This document shows, one piece after another, positions 17,597 through 28,400 of a stretch of 64,000 nt of DNA (the first letter of the stretch is position 1; every line of letters begins with the position of its first letter). The position numbers and the translations under genes were made by a program. This DNA is from Bacteroidales bacterium (GTDB lineage: Bacteria > Bacteroidota > Bacteroidia > Bacteroidales > ML635J-15), in assembly GCA_016937855.1 (NCBI GenBank), contig JAFGVU010000204.1, forward strand, positions 1 to 64,000, given 5' to 3'. The notes below the pieces were generated by a model. It saw nothing but the letters and a program-made list of their open reading frames with translations, searched no databases and was not told the origin of the DNA.

Positions 17597-18976
17597 TTAA
17601 ATTAATTTTTCCGGCTTCATAATCTGATCGAACTCTTTCTCAGAGATAAAACCACTTAGAATAGCAGCTTTTTTGAGGCTCAAGCCTTTTTCGTGAGCTA
17701 TTTTTGCAATTTTTGCGGCTTTTTCGTAACCAATCGTTTCATTTAAAGCGGTAACATTCATCAATGAAATCTCAAAATAATGATTTATTTTATCATGATT
17801 TAGCTTTACCCCATCGACACAGTTTTCGGCAAACGAATTCATCGCCTGAGTAAGCAGTTTGGTCGATTCTATAAAATTCTTAATAATCAGAGGCTTGTAA
17901 ACATTAAGCTCGAATTGTCCATTCATTGCTCCGATTGAGATAGCCGTATCGTTACCAATTACCTGTGCACAAACCATTGTTAGAGCTTCGATCTGAGTTG
18001 GATTGACTTTCCCTGGCATTATCGAAGAGCCAGGTTCGTTGGTTGGCAATAATATCTCAGACAATCCGCAACGTGGTCCGGATGCCATCAATCTAAAATC
18101 GCTTGCAATTTTGTTTAGACTTACAGCAAGTTGTTTTAATGCTCCGTGCACTTCGACAAAAGCATCGTTAGATGCCATTGCTTCAAACTTATTTTCTGCA
18201 GGAATATAATTCTCGAAAGTAAAATCACAAATATAATCACAGACAGCTTTATCAAAACCATCAGGAGCATTAAGTCCTGTTCCAACTGCTGTACCTCCAA
18301 TAGGCAGTTCTAAAAGATGATTCATCGAATTTTTTATCGCTAAAATTGAATGTTCAAGTTGAGAAGCATAACCTGAAAACTCTTGGGAAAAGCTTATTGG
18401 TGTAGCATCCATCATGTGAGTGCGACCAACTTTTACAACTCCCTGAAACTCTATCATTTTAACACCCAAAGAGTTTTTTAAATTTCTGACTGCAGGCAAC
18501 AATCCATTATTAAGCATTAAAACCGCGGCAACATTCATGGCTGTAGGAAAAGTATCATTAGAGGACTGACTTTTATTAACGTCATCATTGGGGTGCAAGA
18601 ATTTTTGTTTATCATTTAGTTTGCCTCCATTTAGTACATGTCCATAATTTGCAATTACTTCGTTAAGATTCATATTGGTTTGAGTTCCAGATCCGGTTTG
18701 CCAAACAACTAAAGGAAACTGATCATTTAACTTTCCGGCAATTATCAAATCGCAAACGTCGGCAATCAAGGATGCTTTCTGGGGACTAAGCTTTTTTAGA
18801 TCTCTATTAGCAAATGCACATGCTTTTTTAAGATGCGCAAAAGCTATTATTAATTCCATTGGCATTCTCTCTCCAATCTTAAAGTTTTGAAATGAACGTT
18901 GTGTTTGCGCACCCCAATATTTATCAGACGGTACTTTAACAACTCCTAATGTGTCGTGTTCGCTACGGTATTTCAT
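17597..18976 (-). CDS. fumC: fumarate hydratase, class II
   Basis: A 459-residue class II (iron-free) fumarase, which interconverts fumarate and malate in the TCA cycle; the active form is a homotetramer. Signatures are MKYRSEHDTLGVVKVP at the start, the TGSGTQTNMNLNEV block, VGRTHMMDATPI, and the fumarate lyase signature GSSIMPGKVNPTQIEA. Length matches the family. It follows the hydrolase gene with a 12-base gap and is probably part of the leftward pheS-hydrolase-fumC operon. Aspartase shares these signatures but normally differs in the substrate loop; fumarase is the better call. Confidence 0.95.
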   Translation of the reverse strand: MKYRSEHDTLGVVKVPSDKYWGAQTQRSFQNFKIGERMPMELIIAFAHLKKACAFANRDLKKLSPQKASLIADVCDLIIAGKLNDQFPLVVWQTGSGTQTNMNLNEVIANYGHVLNGGKLNDKQKFLHPNDDVNKSQSSNDTFPTAMNVAAVLMLNNGLLPAVRNLKNSLGVKMIEFQGVVKVGRTHMMDATPISFSQEFSGYASQLEHSILAIKNSMNHLLELPIGGTAVGTGLNAPDGFDKAVCDYICDFTFENYIPAENKFEAMASNDAFVEVHGALKQLAVSLNKIASDFRLMASGPRCGLSEILLPTNEPGSSIMPGKVNPTQIEALTMVCAQVIGNDTAISIGAMNGQFELNVYKPLIIKNFIESTKLLTQAMNSFAENCVDGVKLNHDKINHYFEISLMNVTALNETIGYEKAAKIAKIAHEKGLSLKKAAILSGFISEKEFDQIMKPEKLI

Positions 18977-18988
18977 AATGTTTTTTCT

Positions 18989-19801
18989 TTAATCAAGTTT
19001 TATTGAGGTCAAAACAAACTCTCGGATGGTATTTGCAGTATCCTCAGGATTATCGTAATGCAACCAATGTCCGGCATTTTCGACATCTGCAATCTTGTAA
19101 TTTGTAAAAATAAAATCTATAAGTTTCTCGTCTGAGCTTGTTATATAATTCGATCTTTTAGCTCGCAAGAACAATGTTTCCACATTTATTTTTTGATCAA
19201 TAAAATCGTCCGGGTTTAACCCATCCATAATATTATTTATATTTTGAAACAAGGCTTCTACGTTTATTTTCCAAAAGAAACTTCCATTTTCCTTTCCAAT
19301 ATTTTTAAGAATAACATTTTTAACAGTTTCACCATGAGTTATTAATTCCTTGCTAAGACCACGATAGTCCTTATATTCATCAAGCTTGAGAGATCGCATT
19401 ATTGACAATAGATTAAGATGAAAGTTTGCGTTTGCATCGTGCTCTAGTAATGACTTGTTAGATCTGGGAGAAATATCGGCAACAACCAGTTTTTTCAAAT
19501 AATCGGGATATTTTTGTGCAAAAAACATTGCAAGTTTTCCACCCATCGAGTGTCCAACGACATCAATTTTATAAATATTATTAAAATCGAGGAAACGCTT
19601 TACATCCTCACACATTTCTTGATAAGAATGAACTTCACTATTAAAAGATTTTCCATGATTACGAAGATCTGGAAGATAAATCATAAAATCATCAGCAAGC
19701 ATATTTGCAACACGAGACCACGAATCAGAGTTTCCGTAAAGACCATGTAAAATCATTATCTTTTTATCGGATTCCCCTATGATTTTGGAATTCATTATCA
19801 T
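18989..19801 (-). CDS. alpha/beta hydrolase (YbfF-like esterase)
   Basis: A 270-residue alpha/beta hydrolase fold protein with no signal peptide. The oxyanion-hole segment is ILHGLYGNSDSW, the nucleophile elbow is VVGHSMGGKLAMFFA (Ser near residue 87), and the catalytic His is in NAGHWLHYDNPE near the end. This arrangement matches the YbfF/acyl-CoA esterase group. The substrate is unknown. Two in-frame ATGs two codons apart (19801 and 19795) are possible starts. It sits 10 bases after pheS and 12 bases before fumC. Confidence 0.88.
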   Translation of the reverse strand: MIMNSKIIGESDKKIMILHGLYGNSDSWSRVANMLADDFMIYLPDLRNHGKSFNSEVHSYQEMCEDVKRFLDFNNIYKIDVVGHSMGGKLAMFFAQKYPDYLKKLVVADISPRSNKSLLEHDANANFHLNLLSIMRSLKLDEYKDYRGLSKELITHGETVKNVILKNIGKENGSFFWKINVEALFQNINNIMDGLNPDDFIDQKINVETLFLRAKRSNYITSSDEKLIDFIFTNYKIADVENAGHWLHYDNPEDTANTIREFVLTSIKLD

Positions 19802-19811
19802 AGTATAAAGC

Positions 19812-20831
19812 CTAATAAGCAGCAGTAAACTGTTCGAGAAAACGCAAATCGTTCTCGAAGAAAAGTCTTAGATCCTTAATTCCGTATTTAAGCATAGTAA
19901 TTCTCTCAATCCCCATTCCAAAAGCAAATCCGGAATATATTTCTGGATCAATTCCTGCAGCAATAAAAACGTTAGGATCAACCATTCCGCAACCTAAGAT
20001 TTCGAGCCATCCTGTACCCTTACACACGTTGCAGCCTTTTCCATTGCATAGAGTACAACTGACATCAACCTCTGCCGATGGTTCGGTAAACGGAAAATAT
20101 GAGGGTCTCATTCTTATTTGAGTATGTTCTCCAAACATTTCTTTGGCAAAATAATCGAGAGTTTGTTTTAAGTCTGCAAACGAAACATTTTTATCAACAT
20201 ACAAACCCTCTATCTGATGAAAAAGACAATGCGCTCTTGCAGAAATAGCTTCGTTTCTATAAACTCTCCCCGGAGCTAAACTACGAATTGGAGGTTTCAT
20301 TTCGGACATTTCGTGAGCCTGAACCGACGAAGTATGTGTACGAAGCAATACGTTTAAATCCGACGATATAAAAAATGTATCCTGCATGTCGCGTGCCGGA
20401 TGGTCAGCAGGGAAATTTAGTTTCCCAAAATTATGGTCATCATCCTCGATCTCAGGGCCATCTCCAACAACAAATCCAAGTCTCGTAAAAATAGTAATAA
20501 TCTCATTTCTAGCAACAGACAACGGATGTCTAGAACCCAACTTAATAGGATCACCAGGTCTGCTTAAATCAATATCGACAGTATTGTTTTCTGTAACAAC
20601 TAATAATGATTTAAGTTCGTTAAGCTTATCTGTAGTAAATTGCTTAAGCTTATTTATTTCGACGCCTACAAGTTTTTTCTCTTCGGCGGCAACATCTCTA
20701 AACTCATTAAATAAAGCAGGAATCAACCCCTTTTTAGATAAGAATTTCAATCGAAATTCCTCTATCTCTTCGATATTTTTAGGCGAAAAACTTTCGACAG
20801 CCTTTTGCAATTCTTTGATTCTTTCAATCAT
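19812..20831 (-). CDS. pheS: phenylalanyl-tRNA synthetase alpha subunit
   Basis: A 339-residue class II synthetase subunit that charges tRNA-Phe together with PheT. After an N-terminal coiled-coil arm (residues 1-90) come motif 2 (RTHTSSVQAHEM and GRVYRNEAISARAHCLFHQI), the phenylalanine-specific FTEPSAEVDVSC block, the Cys-rich CTLCNGKGCNVCKGTGWLEI segment and motif 3 FAFGMGIERITML. pheT is not adjacent, as is common in Bacteroidota. A strong promoter (20851-20880) lies 20 bases upstream, and two genes follow closely. Confidence 0.97.
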   Translation of the reverse strand: MIERIKELQKAVESFSPKNIEEIEEFRLKFLSKKGLIPALFNEFRDVAAEEKKLVGVEINKLKQFTTDKLNELKSLLVVTENNTVDIDLSRPGDPIKLGSRHPLSVARNEIITIFTRLGFVVGDGPEIEDDDHNFGKLNFPADHPARDMQDTFFISSDLNVLLRTHTSSVQAHEMSEMKPPIRSLAPGRVYRNEAISARAHCLFHQIEGLYVDKNVSFADLKQTLDYFAKEMFGEHTQIRMRPSYFPFTEPSAEVDVSCTLCNGKGCNVCKGTGWLEILGCGMVDPNVFIAAGIDPEIYSGFAFGMGIERITMLKYGIKDLRLFFENDLRFLEQFTAAY

Positions 20832-20850
20832 CTTTGATAATTTTAGTGCA

Positions 20851-20880
20851 CAAAGTTACAATTTTTACTGCAATAGGCAA
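20851..20880 (-). promoter_or_regulatory. promoter of the pheS group
   Basis: Minus strand TTG (20880-20878), 19 bases, then TAACTTTG (20858-20851), matching the Bacteroidota -33/-7 consensus. Confidence 0.6.
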
Positions 20881-21012
20881 TTAAGAATTTTTGGAATTAT
20901 TTATTTGCATAACTAGAATTGCATTTTTAAGGATTTTCTATGTAAGGAATAGTGGAATCTGTAGGCTGAAAGCTGACAATGCCTGATTACTAATTACCAT
21001 TTTACCTATAAA

Positions 21013-21130
21013 CCGATAAGGTGGCTGAGGGTTTTGTTGCTCGAAATTTTTCTGAAAGCGCATAATAATTTTTTGAGAAAATCTCAATCACTTATTTCTA
21101 GCAACAAAATGTCTCGAAGTCACCGATTAC
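21013..21130. repeat. MITE-like imperfect inverted repeat
   Basis: The left arm core at 21031-21047 (GTTTTGTTGCTCGAAAT) matches the reverse complement of 21094-21110 at 15 of 17 positions. The arms can be extended outward imperfectly through GGTGGCT / AGTCACC to about 21013 and 21130. A second small palindrome, TTGAGA-AAA-TCTCAA, lies at 21073-21087 inside the loop. Loosely similar ATTACCnTTTT sequences flank the element on both sides. No transposase is present. It may be a small non-autonomous transposable element remnant or a structured intergenic RNA. Confidence 0.4.
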
Positions 21131-21156
21131 CGTTTTCACCAACCATCCGACTATTT

Positions 21157-21894
21157 CTACTTACCAAAATTAATGGCATGCATTACGCCTTTATAGTCTA
21201 TCTCATCAATACCGTCGCCTTCCTGATCTAACCATTTACCTTGCAGCGGACCATCAGCAACTTTTGTAAAGACTAAGGGTGTTCCCTCATCATCAACCGC
21301 AGAATTAATTACTGTTATTTCGTTATTAACATAAACTATTTCGGCTTTTAATGTCCCCGAAGAATAGAAAAACTTCCATGTTCCGGTTTTTAAACCATTT
21401 TCGTCATAAAAACCAAAAACACGTGGCTTTTGATTTTTATAATTTGCAATTAATTCCCCTTTAGGTTTTCCCTTTTCGTTAAAACTAAGACTGGCTTCGA
21501 GACTTCCGTCTTCCTGAAATATTTTCCATTCCTTAACAGGCATTCCGTTTTGGTATTCTCCTTTATAATTAATTTTACCGTTTTCGAAATATCCCTCCCA
21601 TATTCCTGTCTCGTATCCGTCATTATTATAAAAAGACTTAGACTCCAACTGACCATTCTCATAGTATGATTCCCAAGTTCCAACAGGTAATCCATGGTTA
21701 TAGTTTTCCATCATTTCGACCTGCCCGTTCTCAAAATAGAATTTCCATTGCCCATGTTCTAAACCTTCAGCATCATACTCTATGCTGTACTCGAGCTTTC
21801 CGTTATCATACTTTGATGTCTCCTTTTGAGCATGTACCGTACCTGCAAATAAAAATGCAACTAAGAATAAAGAATAAAAAATAGTTTGTTTCAT
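21157..21894 (-). CDS. exported MORN_2-repeat protein
   Basis: A 245-residue protein with a signal peptide (MKQTIFYSLFLVAFLFAGTV, cleavage after HAQ) and about seven MORN_2 repeats of the form G-x-W-x-x-Y-x-x-N-G-x-x-E, followed by a short divergent C-terminal region. ATG 21894 is chosen over the upstream ATG at 21921 because it begins the signal peptide. It belongs to the same repeat family as the larger protein at 826-2613 but has no coupled barrel gene. Function unknown; the database label 'antitoxin' for this family is not supported by anything here. Confidence 0.82.
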   Translation of the reverse strand: MKQTIFYSLFLVAFLFAGTVHAQKETSKYDNGKLEYSIEYDAEGLEHGQWKFYFENGQVEMMENYNHGLPVGTWESYYENGQLESKSFYNNDGYETGIWEGYFENGKINYKGEYQNGMPVKEWKIFQEDGSLEASLSFNEKGKPKGELIANYKNQKPRVFGFYDENGLKTGTWKFFYSSGTLKAEIVYVNNEITVINSAVDDEGTPLVFTKVADGPLQGKWLDQEGDGIDEIDYKGVMHAINFGK

Positions 21895-21946
21895 AAAAAT
21901 AGTTTTGAGTGCTTTTCGCAATAATTATACCTAAATATTTAATACT

Positions 21947-21954
21947 CAAATTTA
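21947..21954 (-). promoter_or_regulatory. -7 element of the small MORN gene
   Basis: Minus strand TAAATTTG, with TTTG (21975-21972) 17 bases upstream; the ATG at 21894 is about 50 bases downstream. Confidence 0.5.
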
Positions 21955-22086
21955 GAAAAAATAATAACAACCAAACACTATCATTATAAAATTTTGTAAA
22001 GTTTATTCCGTAAACAAATAACAGTCCTCCTAATTGGATAAAAGCTTGGGATTACTAACATATTGTATAAAGGATGTAAAAGTCTC

Positions 22087-24981
22087 CTAGTGTACAATTG
22101 TTACCGTACCTGTTTGAGGTTTTACATCAGTAAAAGTCTGAATGAGATAAATGTATGTGCCGGTTGGCATAACTTTTCCATCATAAGTTCCATCCCAGGG
22201 ATTATCGCCACCTCTTGCTTGGTAAATAACTTGCCCCCACCTGTTAAAAACGCGAACCTCAATACTAGGGAACATCTCAATATTCTCTATATCCCAGGTA
22301 TCGTTTAGGCCATCCCCGTTTGGAGTAAATGCATTTGGAATCTTAAGACAATCCACAGGATTATCATTTAATTTGAGTTCGTTTATTTCTGCATAGCAAT
22401 TATTGGCATCTCTAATAATTATATGATATGCCCCATCGTCCAAACCATCGAGAAACAATGTATCAAGGTTCATGTCATCCCAAATATACACGTATGGAGA
22501 GGTTCCTCCAATCACATTTAACATTATGTAACCGTCTCTGTTACCAATACAACTAGGTCCGCCGGCAACATAGCTAACTTCTAACTTTGCAGGTTCGTTA
22601 ATTGTTACTTCATTAGCCTGAGAGCATCCATTAACATCACTTATGGTTATCGAGTAATTACCCGCTAATAGATTTTCGATGAGATAATAATTGCCTGTAA
22701 AGTTATCTGAATTATTGCGCCATTGAACATTATAAGAAGGATTCCCTTGTGAGATGCTAATTGCAATTTCCCCTGAAGCTTGACCAAAGCATTGTGCATC
22801 TTCAAGCTTATAGATATCTGCAATAAGTTGTTCCGGCTGAGCGACATTTATTCCGTCAGTTGTAGAACAACCATTTGCATCAGTAATTACGAACTCATTA
22901 TAACCAATTAGTGCATCATAAGTGCCAATTCCGGAATAAGGAGGATTTGTTCCACTAGCAGAAACTGTTATTATTCCATTTTCCCCATTGCAATCAGGCG
23001 GTGTGGATAAATCGACTAAAACAGATGGTAAAGGAGTTACAACTATTGAAAGGGTAATATCCGAAGTACATGTGCCTGAAGTTGGAGTAAAAACATAATC
23101 GTTAACACCTGCAACATTTGTATTTATAGTAGAAGGAGTCCAAAATCCTGTAAGACCGTTATTTGATGTTGTTGGCAAGGCATCAGGAGTTTCGTTAAGA
23201 CAATATGGGCCAAAGATATCGAATTCAGGTGCGAGATCGGCACTCACTGTAATATCAATGCTTACCGGTGCTGAACATTGCCCTGCTGCAGGAGTAAAAG
23301 TATATGTTGTTGTTCCTGCACTCGATGTATTTATTGCCGATGGGCTCCACGACCCCGTAACGCCACTATTTGAAACAATTGGCAGGGATGCCGGCACTTC
23401 GCCCAAACAATACGGGCCAAAAGTATCAAATGTTGCAACAACATTATCAACAACAGTGATAGTACCGGTTTCCTGAACATTACCACAACTTCCTGTGAGA
23501 CTAACGGTATAATTATAAACTCCATTTGCTGTAGGAGTACCACTAATACTTACCGCACCTGTTGTTGAATTAAAATTACCATTTACACCTGCGGGTAATC
23601 CTGTAATTGTTCCACTTGTTGCTCCAGTACTCGAATATGTAATACTTGTTATTACATTACCATTGCATACTGTTTGATTCTCGGTAGCAACAGCAGATGT
23701 AAGAGTAATTGTTACTCCCGGATTTATCACAAAATTCCAAGAATCTGCAAATGCAGTATTTCCGCATAAATCCTGCGCCGATCCACCATAATTTATTGTA
23801 AAAGATCCAGATGTCGTAATTGCAGGCGTAAAAACAATCTCAAACTCACGCTCTGTTGTTCCTCCAATTTCACAATCCTGCCCTATAATGTCAGTCAAAG
23901 TATAAGGACCTCCCGGACCCGAAATGCTAAAATCTGTAAGATTTACAGAAGAGCATTCCACATTTTCATTAAACAAAATCGTAAATGAATTATCACCACA
24001 GTCAGGATAAATTATGATATCAGATAGTGGTGCATTGTTGTCAAAAATTGTTGCAGTCGAGTTTCCAAAATCTAAAACATACCCATTTTGTGTAGCCGAC
24101 CAATTTTGTATGTTTAGGTAGTATATTTCGCCTGCAGTAACATTTATTGTTTGATTATTGATTATGCCGGAGCCAAATGAAGATGGTGGAGCACAGTTTC
24201 CATTTGTATTTGGAGACAGAGTGTTTGCTCCTGTTGTCCCATAATCATAAGCAGAATTACAACTTTCGATAATTCCATAATTACTGCTAAGGTTTTGCAA
24301 ATCGCTACAATCATTGTTCGTCAAATTAAATAATGCCCAATCGTAATCACTCTCGTAAACATTTGGCGTTATTCTAAAATCAAGTACTCCGCTTGTTTGC
24401 ACCTGAAAAGTGTACCATACTGAATTATCCTCGGGGTCTAAACATAAACCCGAGCAATCTGAGTCGCCGGAGTAATCAAAAACATTTCCATATCCAAAAA
24501 ATGAATCGTTTTGATTGTATGTAGCCTGACAAACCGAAATTGCGCCCAAACAATCCTGCTCGTTTGGAACAAGAATCCGATATGCTAAGGTTCCCGCATT
24601 ACTAACATTTGTTGAGCAATAATACTGATAAATTGAAATCCGATATGTGCCTGCAGCCGGAGCAGTAAAAGTTAGTTCAGATCCTGTTCCGCAAGCATCG
24701 TCATTATAAAAGCCGGTATCTCCACCCCCATTATCATGAACCTGTAATTGGGTATCAAGAGAAGCAGAACCCCCGCCATCACAAAAAGTAAAAACAAAAT
24801 TCTGTCCGGGCCAAGATGCAGTAAAAGTGTAGTAAGTATAAGTTTGAGCGTTAACAGTTTGCCAAGCAGTTGTTGGAGTTATGCTACCGGCACTTGTACC
24901 TCCACTACACTGAGAGTAAACACTTGTAGAAAATAAAATTAAAACACTAACTGCTGCTAATAAAAGTAAACTTCGTTTCAT
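22087..24981 (-). CDS. large secreted protein with T9SS type B (CHU_C) sorting domain
   Basis: About 964 residues. Order: signal peptide (MKRSLLLLAAVSVLILFSTS, then VYSQ); a beta-sandwich N-terminal region with DTQLQVHDNGGG resembling PPC/CUB-like adhesive domains; a second such region with DNSVWYTFQV; Ig-like domains; two tandem copies of a roughly 75-residue repeat, each starting with F-D-x-F-G-P-Y-C-L; SprB-type repeats (for example PSYNVQWRNNSDNF); and the gliding-motility-associated C-terminal domain beginning PNAFTPNGDGLNDTWDIENI and ending in TGTYIYLIQTF. ATG 24981 is chosen because it begins the signal peptide. It is a probable surface adhesin exported by T9SS; a role in gliding cannot be deduced. 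Confidence 0.88.
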   Translation of the reverse strand: MKRSLLLLAAVSVLILFSTSVYSQCSGGTSAGSITPTTAWQTVNAQTYTYYTFTASWPGQNFVFTFCDGGGSASLDTQLQVHDNGGGDTGFYNDDACGTGSELTFTAPAAGTYRISIYQYYCSTNVSNAGTLAYRILVPNEQDCLGAISVCQATYNQNDSFFGYGNVFDYSGDSDCSGLCLDPEDNSVWYTFQVQTSGVLDFRITPNVYESDYDWALFNLTNNDCSDLQNLSSNYGIIESCNSAYDYGTTGANTLSPNTNGNCAPPSSFGSGIINNQTINVTAGEIYYLNIQNWSATQNGYVLDFGNSTATIFDNNAPLSDIIIYPDCGDNSFTILFNENVECSSVNLTDFSISGPGGPYTLTDIIGQDCEIGGTTEREFEIVFTPAITTSGSFTINYGGSAQDLCGNTAFADSWNFVINPGVTITLTSAVATENQTVCNGNVITSITYSSTGATSGTITGLPAGVNGNFNSTTGAVSISGTPTANGVYNYTVSLTGSCGNVQETGTITVVDNVVATFDTFGPYCLGEVPASLPIVSNSGVTGSWSPSAINTSSAGTTTYTFTPAAGQCSAPVSIDITVSADLAPEFDIFGPYCLNETPDALPTTSNNGLTGFWTPSTINTNVAGVNDYVFTPTSGTCTSDITLSIVVTPLPSVLVDLSTPPDCNGENGIITVSASGTNPPYSGIGTYDALIGYNEFVITDANGCSTTDGINVAQPEQLIADIYKLEDAQCFGQASGEIAISISQGNPSYNVQWRNNSDNFTGNYYLIENLLAGNYSITISDVNGCSQANEVTINEPAKLEVSYVAGGPSCIGNRDGYIMLNVIGGTSPYVYIWDDMNLDTLFLDGLDDGAYHIIIRDANNCYAEINELKLNDNPVDCLKIPNAFTPNGDGLNDTWDIENIEMFPSIEVRVFNRWGQVIYQARGGDNPWDGTYDGKVMPTGTYIYLIQTFTDVKPQTGTVTIVH

Positions 24982-25417
24982 AAACCCTAAATGTTTTATA
25001 CAAATAAACAATTCTAATTAATCAAAAATACCAAAGTTTACAATTACTTAACAAAAACCCATTTGAATTTTTTATCAATTCATACAAATTATTCAAAACC
25101 CGCATTAATCCCAACAAACCAATTTTTGTATAAATTAATTGTACTTTTGTTTAAAATTGATGCAACAGATATAATTTTATTTGTGAATTAATACATCTGT
25201 ATAATAAGCTTTGATAAAAAAACATTCGGAATATCCGTCGGTAAAAAAATATATTTCAACAATCAATGTTTAATTAAAGTTATATTTATTTGACAGTCAA
25301 CAATTTAAAAAAGGTTTTGTCTTATGTTGATTATTTTGTAGATATCTTATTGATAAAGATTAAAAAAATATGCTCATAATGATTTATTTTTATAGTCTGT
25401 TTTAAACCGAAAATAAA
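24982..25417. other. 436-base divergent intergenic region
   Basis: AT-rich and gene-free. It holds the leftward promoter at 25023-25055 and a rightward -7 match TACTTTTG at 25142-25149 that could start a dnaE transcript with a leader of about 260 bases. There is a small perfect palindrome TTGAC-A-GTCAA at 25290-25300. No ORF, terminator or riboswitch-like fold is evident. Confidence 0.5.
25023..25055 (-). promoter_or_regulatory. promoter of the CHU_C-domain protein gene
   Basis: Minus strand TTTG (25055-25052), 21 bases, then TATTTTTG (25030-25023). The predicted leader to ATG 24981 is about 37 bases. Confidence 0.55.
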
Positions 25418-28400
25418 ATGCCTGAATTTACTCATTTACACGTTCACTCACAGTACTCTATTTTAGATGGAGCAGCTTCAATTTCTGCTCTTATTGATAA
25501 AACCAAAGCATCGGGAATGTCGGCTCTAGCTTTAACCGACCATGGAACTATGCTTGGGATCAAAGAATTTCATCAGGCATGTGTTAAAGCAGGCCTAAAG
25601 CCAATTTTGGGGTGTGAAGTATATGTAGCAAGACGAAGCATTTACGAGAAGAGTCAACCGACCGACAAGTCGGGATATCATTTAATACTATTAGCAAAGA
25701 ATTACAAGGGCTACGAAAATCTGATGAAGATGATTTCAAAAGCCAATTTAGAAGGATTTTATTCGAAACCCCGCATCGACAAGAACATGCTAAAGGAATA
25801 CAACGAAGGATTAATAGTTAGTTCGGCATGTTTAGGTGGAGAAGTCGCAAAGCATATTGCAAATGGAAATATCGAAGAAGCAGAAAATACGATTAGTTGG
25901 TATAAACAGGTTTTCGGAGATGATTATTACTTAGAGATAATGTATCATCCTACCTCAAATCAAGTTTTAAAGGAAGATGTTTCTAATGTTCAACTATTAG
26001 TAAATCAAAAAATACTTGAACTTGGTGCAAAACACAATGTAAAAGTAATTGCGACAAACGATGTGCACTTTGCAAACGAAGAAGACGCCGAAGCTCATGA
26101 TTTGCTGATATGCTTAACTACAAATGCTGATTTAAACGATGCAAACAGATTAAGATATACTCAAAGCGAATGGCTAAAAACTCCTACAGAAATGGAGCAA
26201 CTCTTTGGAGAACATCCAGAAACTCTTGCGAATACAATGGAAATTGCCAACAAAGTCGAAACCTTTGAGATTGAAAGAGAGCCAATCATGCCAGAATTCC
26301 CTATTCCAGAAGATTTTGGAACAATAGAAATCTGGCGCGAAAAATTTGACGAAAACAGTTTAATCCTAGAGTTTGGCGAAGAGCGATTTAATCACCATGG
26401 TGGATATGATGCGGTATTAAGAATTAAATTTGAAGCAGACTATTTAGCTCATCTAGTTGAAATTGGCGCGAAAGAACGTTATGGTGAAAACTACTCGGAC
26501 GAAATTCGGGAAAGATTAGAGTTTGAACTGGAAACAATTAAAACAATGGGGTTTCCAGGATATTTCCTCATTGTACAGGATTTTATTGCCGCGGCTAGAA
26601 AAATGGGGGTTTTAGTTGGTAAAGGACGTGGTTCGGCAGCCGGATCGGCTGTTGCATACTGTACAAAAATCACTGATGTTGACCCAATTGCTTTCGATTT
26701 ACTGTTCGAGAGATTTTTAAATCCCGACAGAATATCTATGCCCGACGTTGATATTGATTTCGACGATGACGGCAGAGCACTAGTTGTTGACTATGTTACT
26801 AAAAAATATGGTAAAGACAAAGTAGCACATATCTGCACTATTGGAACAATGAAAGCAAAAGGAGCTCTTCGCGATGTTGCAAGAATTTTAAGAGTGCCAC
26901 TAAATCAAATAAATGAACTATCAAAAAAAATTCCCAATAACGGTTCTTTAAGTAATGCTTATAAAATTATTAATGAGCAAAAACAAAAATTTGGAAGTAT
27001 AGAGAAAGTAATTCTAGACATCGACAAGCAATATAAAAAAGCAATAAGTGAAGAAAATGACAACCTTGCTTTTATTCTTGAAACGCGAAAGATTATTGCA
27101 GAAGAGATGATAAGATGCGAGCAAACCAACGATCAAGGAATGCTTAAGACTCTTGATATTGCTTGTACTCTTGAAGGTTCTGTAAGACAAACAGGCGTTC
27201 ATGCATGCGGAATGCTGATAGGACGTGATAGTCTCGACCAAAACATTCCTCTGATGAGAACCAAAGAAGAAGGAGGTTTAGCTGCAACTCAATACGAAGG
27301 CAAGTTTGTAGAATCTATTGGCTTGCTAAAAATGGACTTCCTAGGACTAAGAACACTTTCGATAATTAAAGAATGCCTTGCGAACATTAAACTATCAAAG
27401 GGGATAGACCTTGACATAGAGTCAGTACCTTTGGATGACGAAAAAACCTTAAATGTTTTTAAAACAGGGGGAACAACATCTATCTTCCAATTTGAATCTG
27501 AAGGAATGAGGAGTCATTTAAAAAACTTAAAACCCACACATTTTAACGATTTAGTCGCAATGAATGCTCTTTATCGACCTGGTCCGATGGAATATATCCC
27601 CGATTATATTCGCCGCAAGAACGGGAAAGAAGAAACTTCGTACGATCATCCAATAATGAAAAAATACCTAGGTGACACCTATGGCATCACAGTTTTTCAA
27701 GAACAGGTGATGCTTCAGTCTAGGGCATTAGGCGGATTTACACGTGGTGAGTCTGACTCCTTACGTAAAGCCATGGGCAAGAAAAACATTAAAGACATGG
27801 AAAAACTCCATGTAAAATTTGTTGAAGGATGTATGGCAAATCCTGAATTTATAAAAGGATGCGAACAGGTAAACAAATCTCCACATGAGTTAATCGAAAA
27901 AATATGGAAAGATTGGTCGGCTTTTGCTAAATACGCATTTAACAAGTCTCACTCGGTATGCTATGCCTATGTAGCCTACCAAACTGCATATTTAAAAGCG
28001 CATTATCCGGCTGAGTTTATGGCTGCTAACTTAACACGAAACATCTCCGACATGGATAAAATATCTATTCAGATGGCAGAATGTCGCAGAATGAAAATCA
28101 AAGTTCTAAGTCCCGATGTAAACGAATCATTTAAAAGCTTTACTGTTAATAAGGATGGAAATATCCGTTTTGGAATGGCAGGCATAAAAAATGTTGGATC
28201 AAATGCTGTTGAAAATATCATTGCTGAAAGAGAAAAAAACGGACTTTACAAAGACATTTTCGATTTTGTATCAAGAGTAAACCTTAATGCTGTTAACAAG
28301 AAAAACATCGAAGCACTCGCTTTTGCAGGAGCACTCGACTGTTTTAAAGAACTTCAAAGACCACAATATTTTTTACCCACTCAGGATAGCGATAGTTTTG

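Larger units (their letters stand above)
20832..21156. other. 325-base intergenic region with MITE-like inverted repeat
   Basis: No gene is supported here. The right half holds an imperfect inverted repeat (see the repeat at 21013-21130); the left half holds the pheS promoter and AT-rich filler. Confidence 0.6.

Noticed and set aside
25290-25300. TTGAC-A-GTCAA palindrome before dnaE as an operator
   Set aside because: A single 11-base palindrome in AT-rich DNA without other copies nearby is too weak to call.
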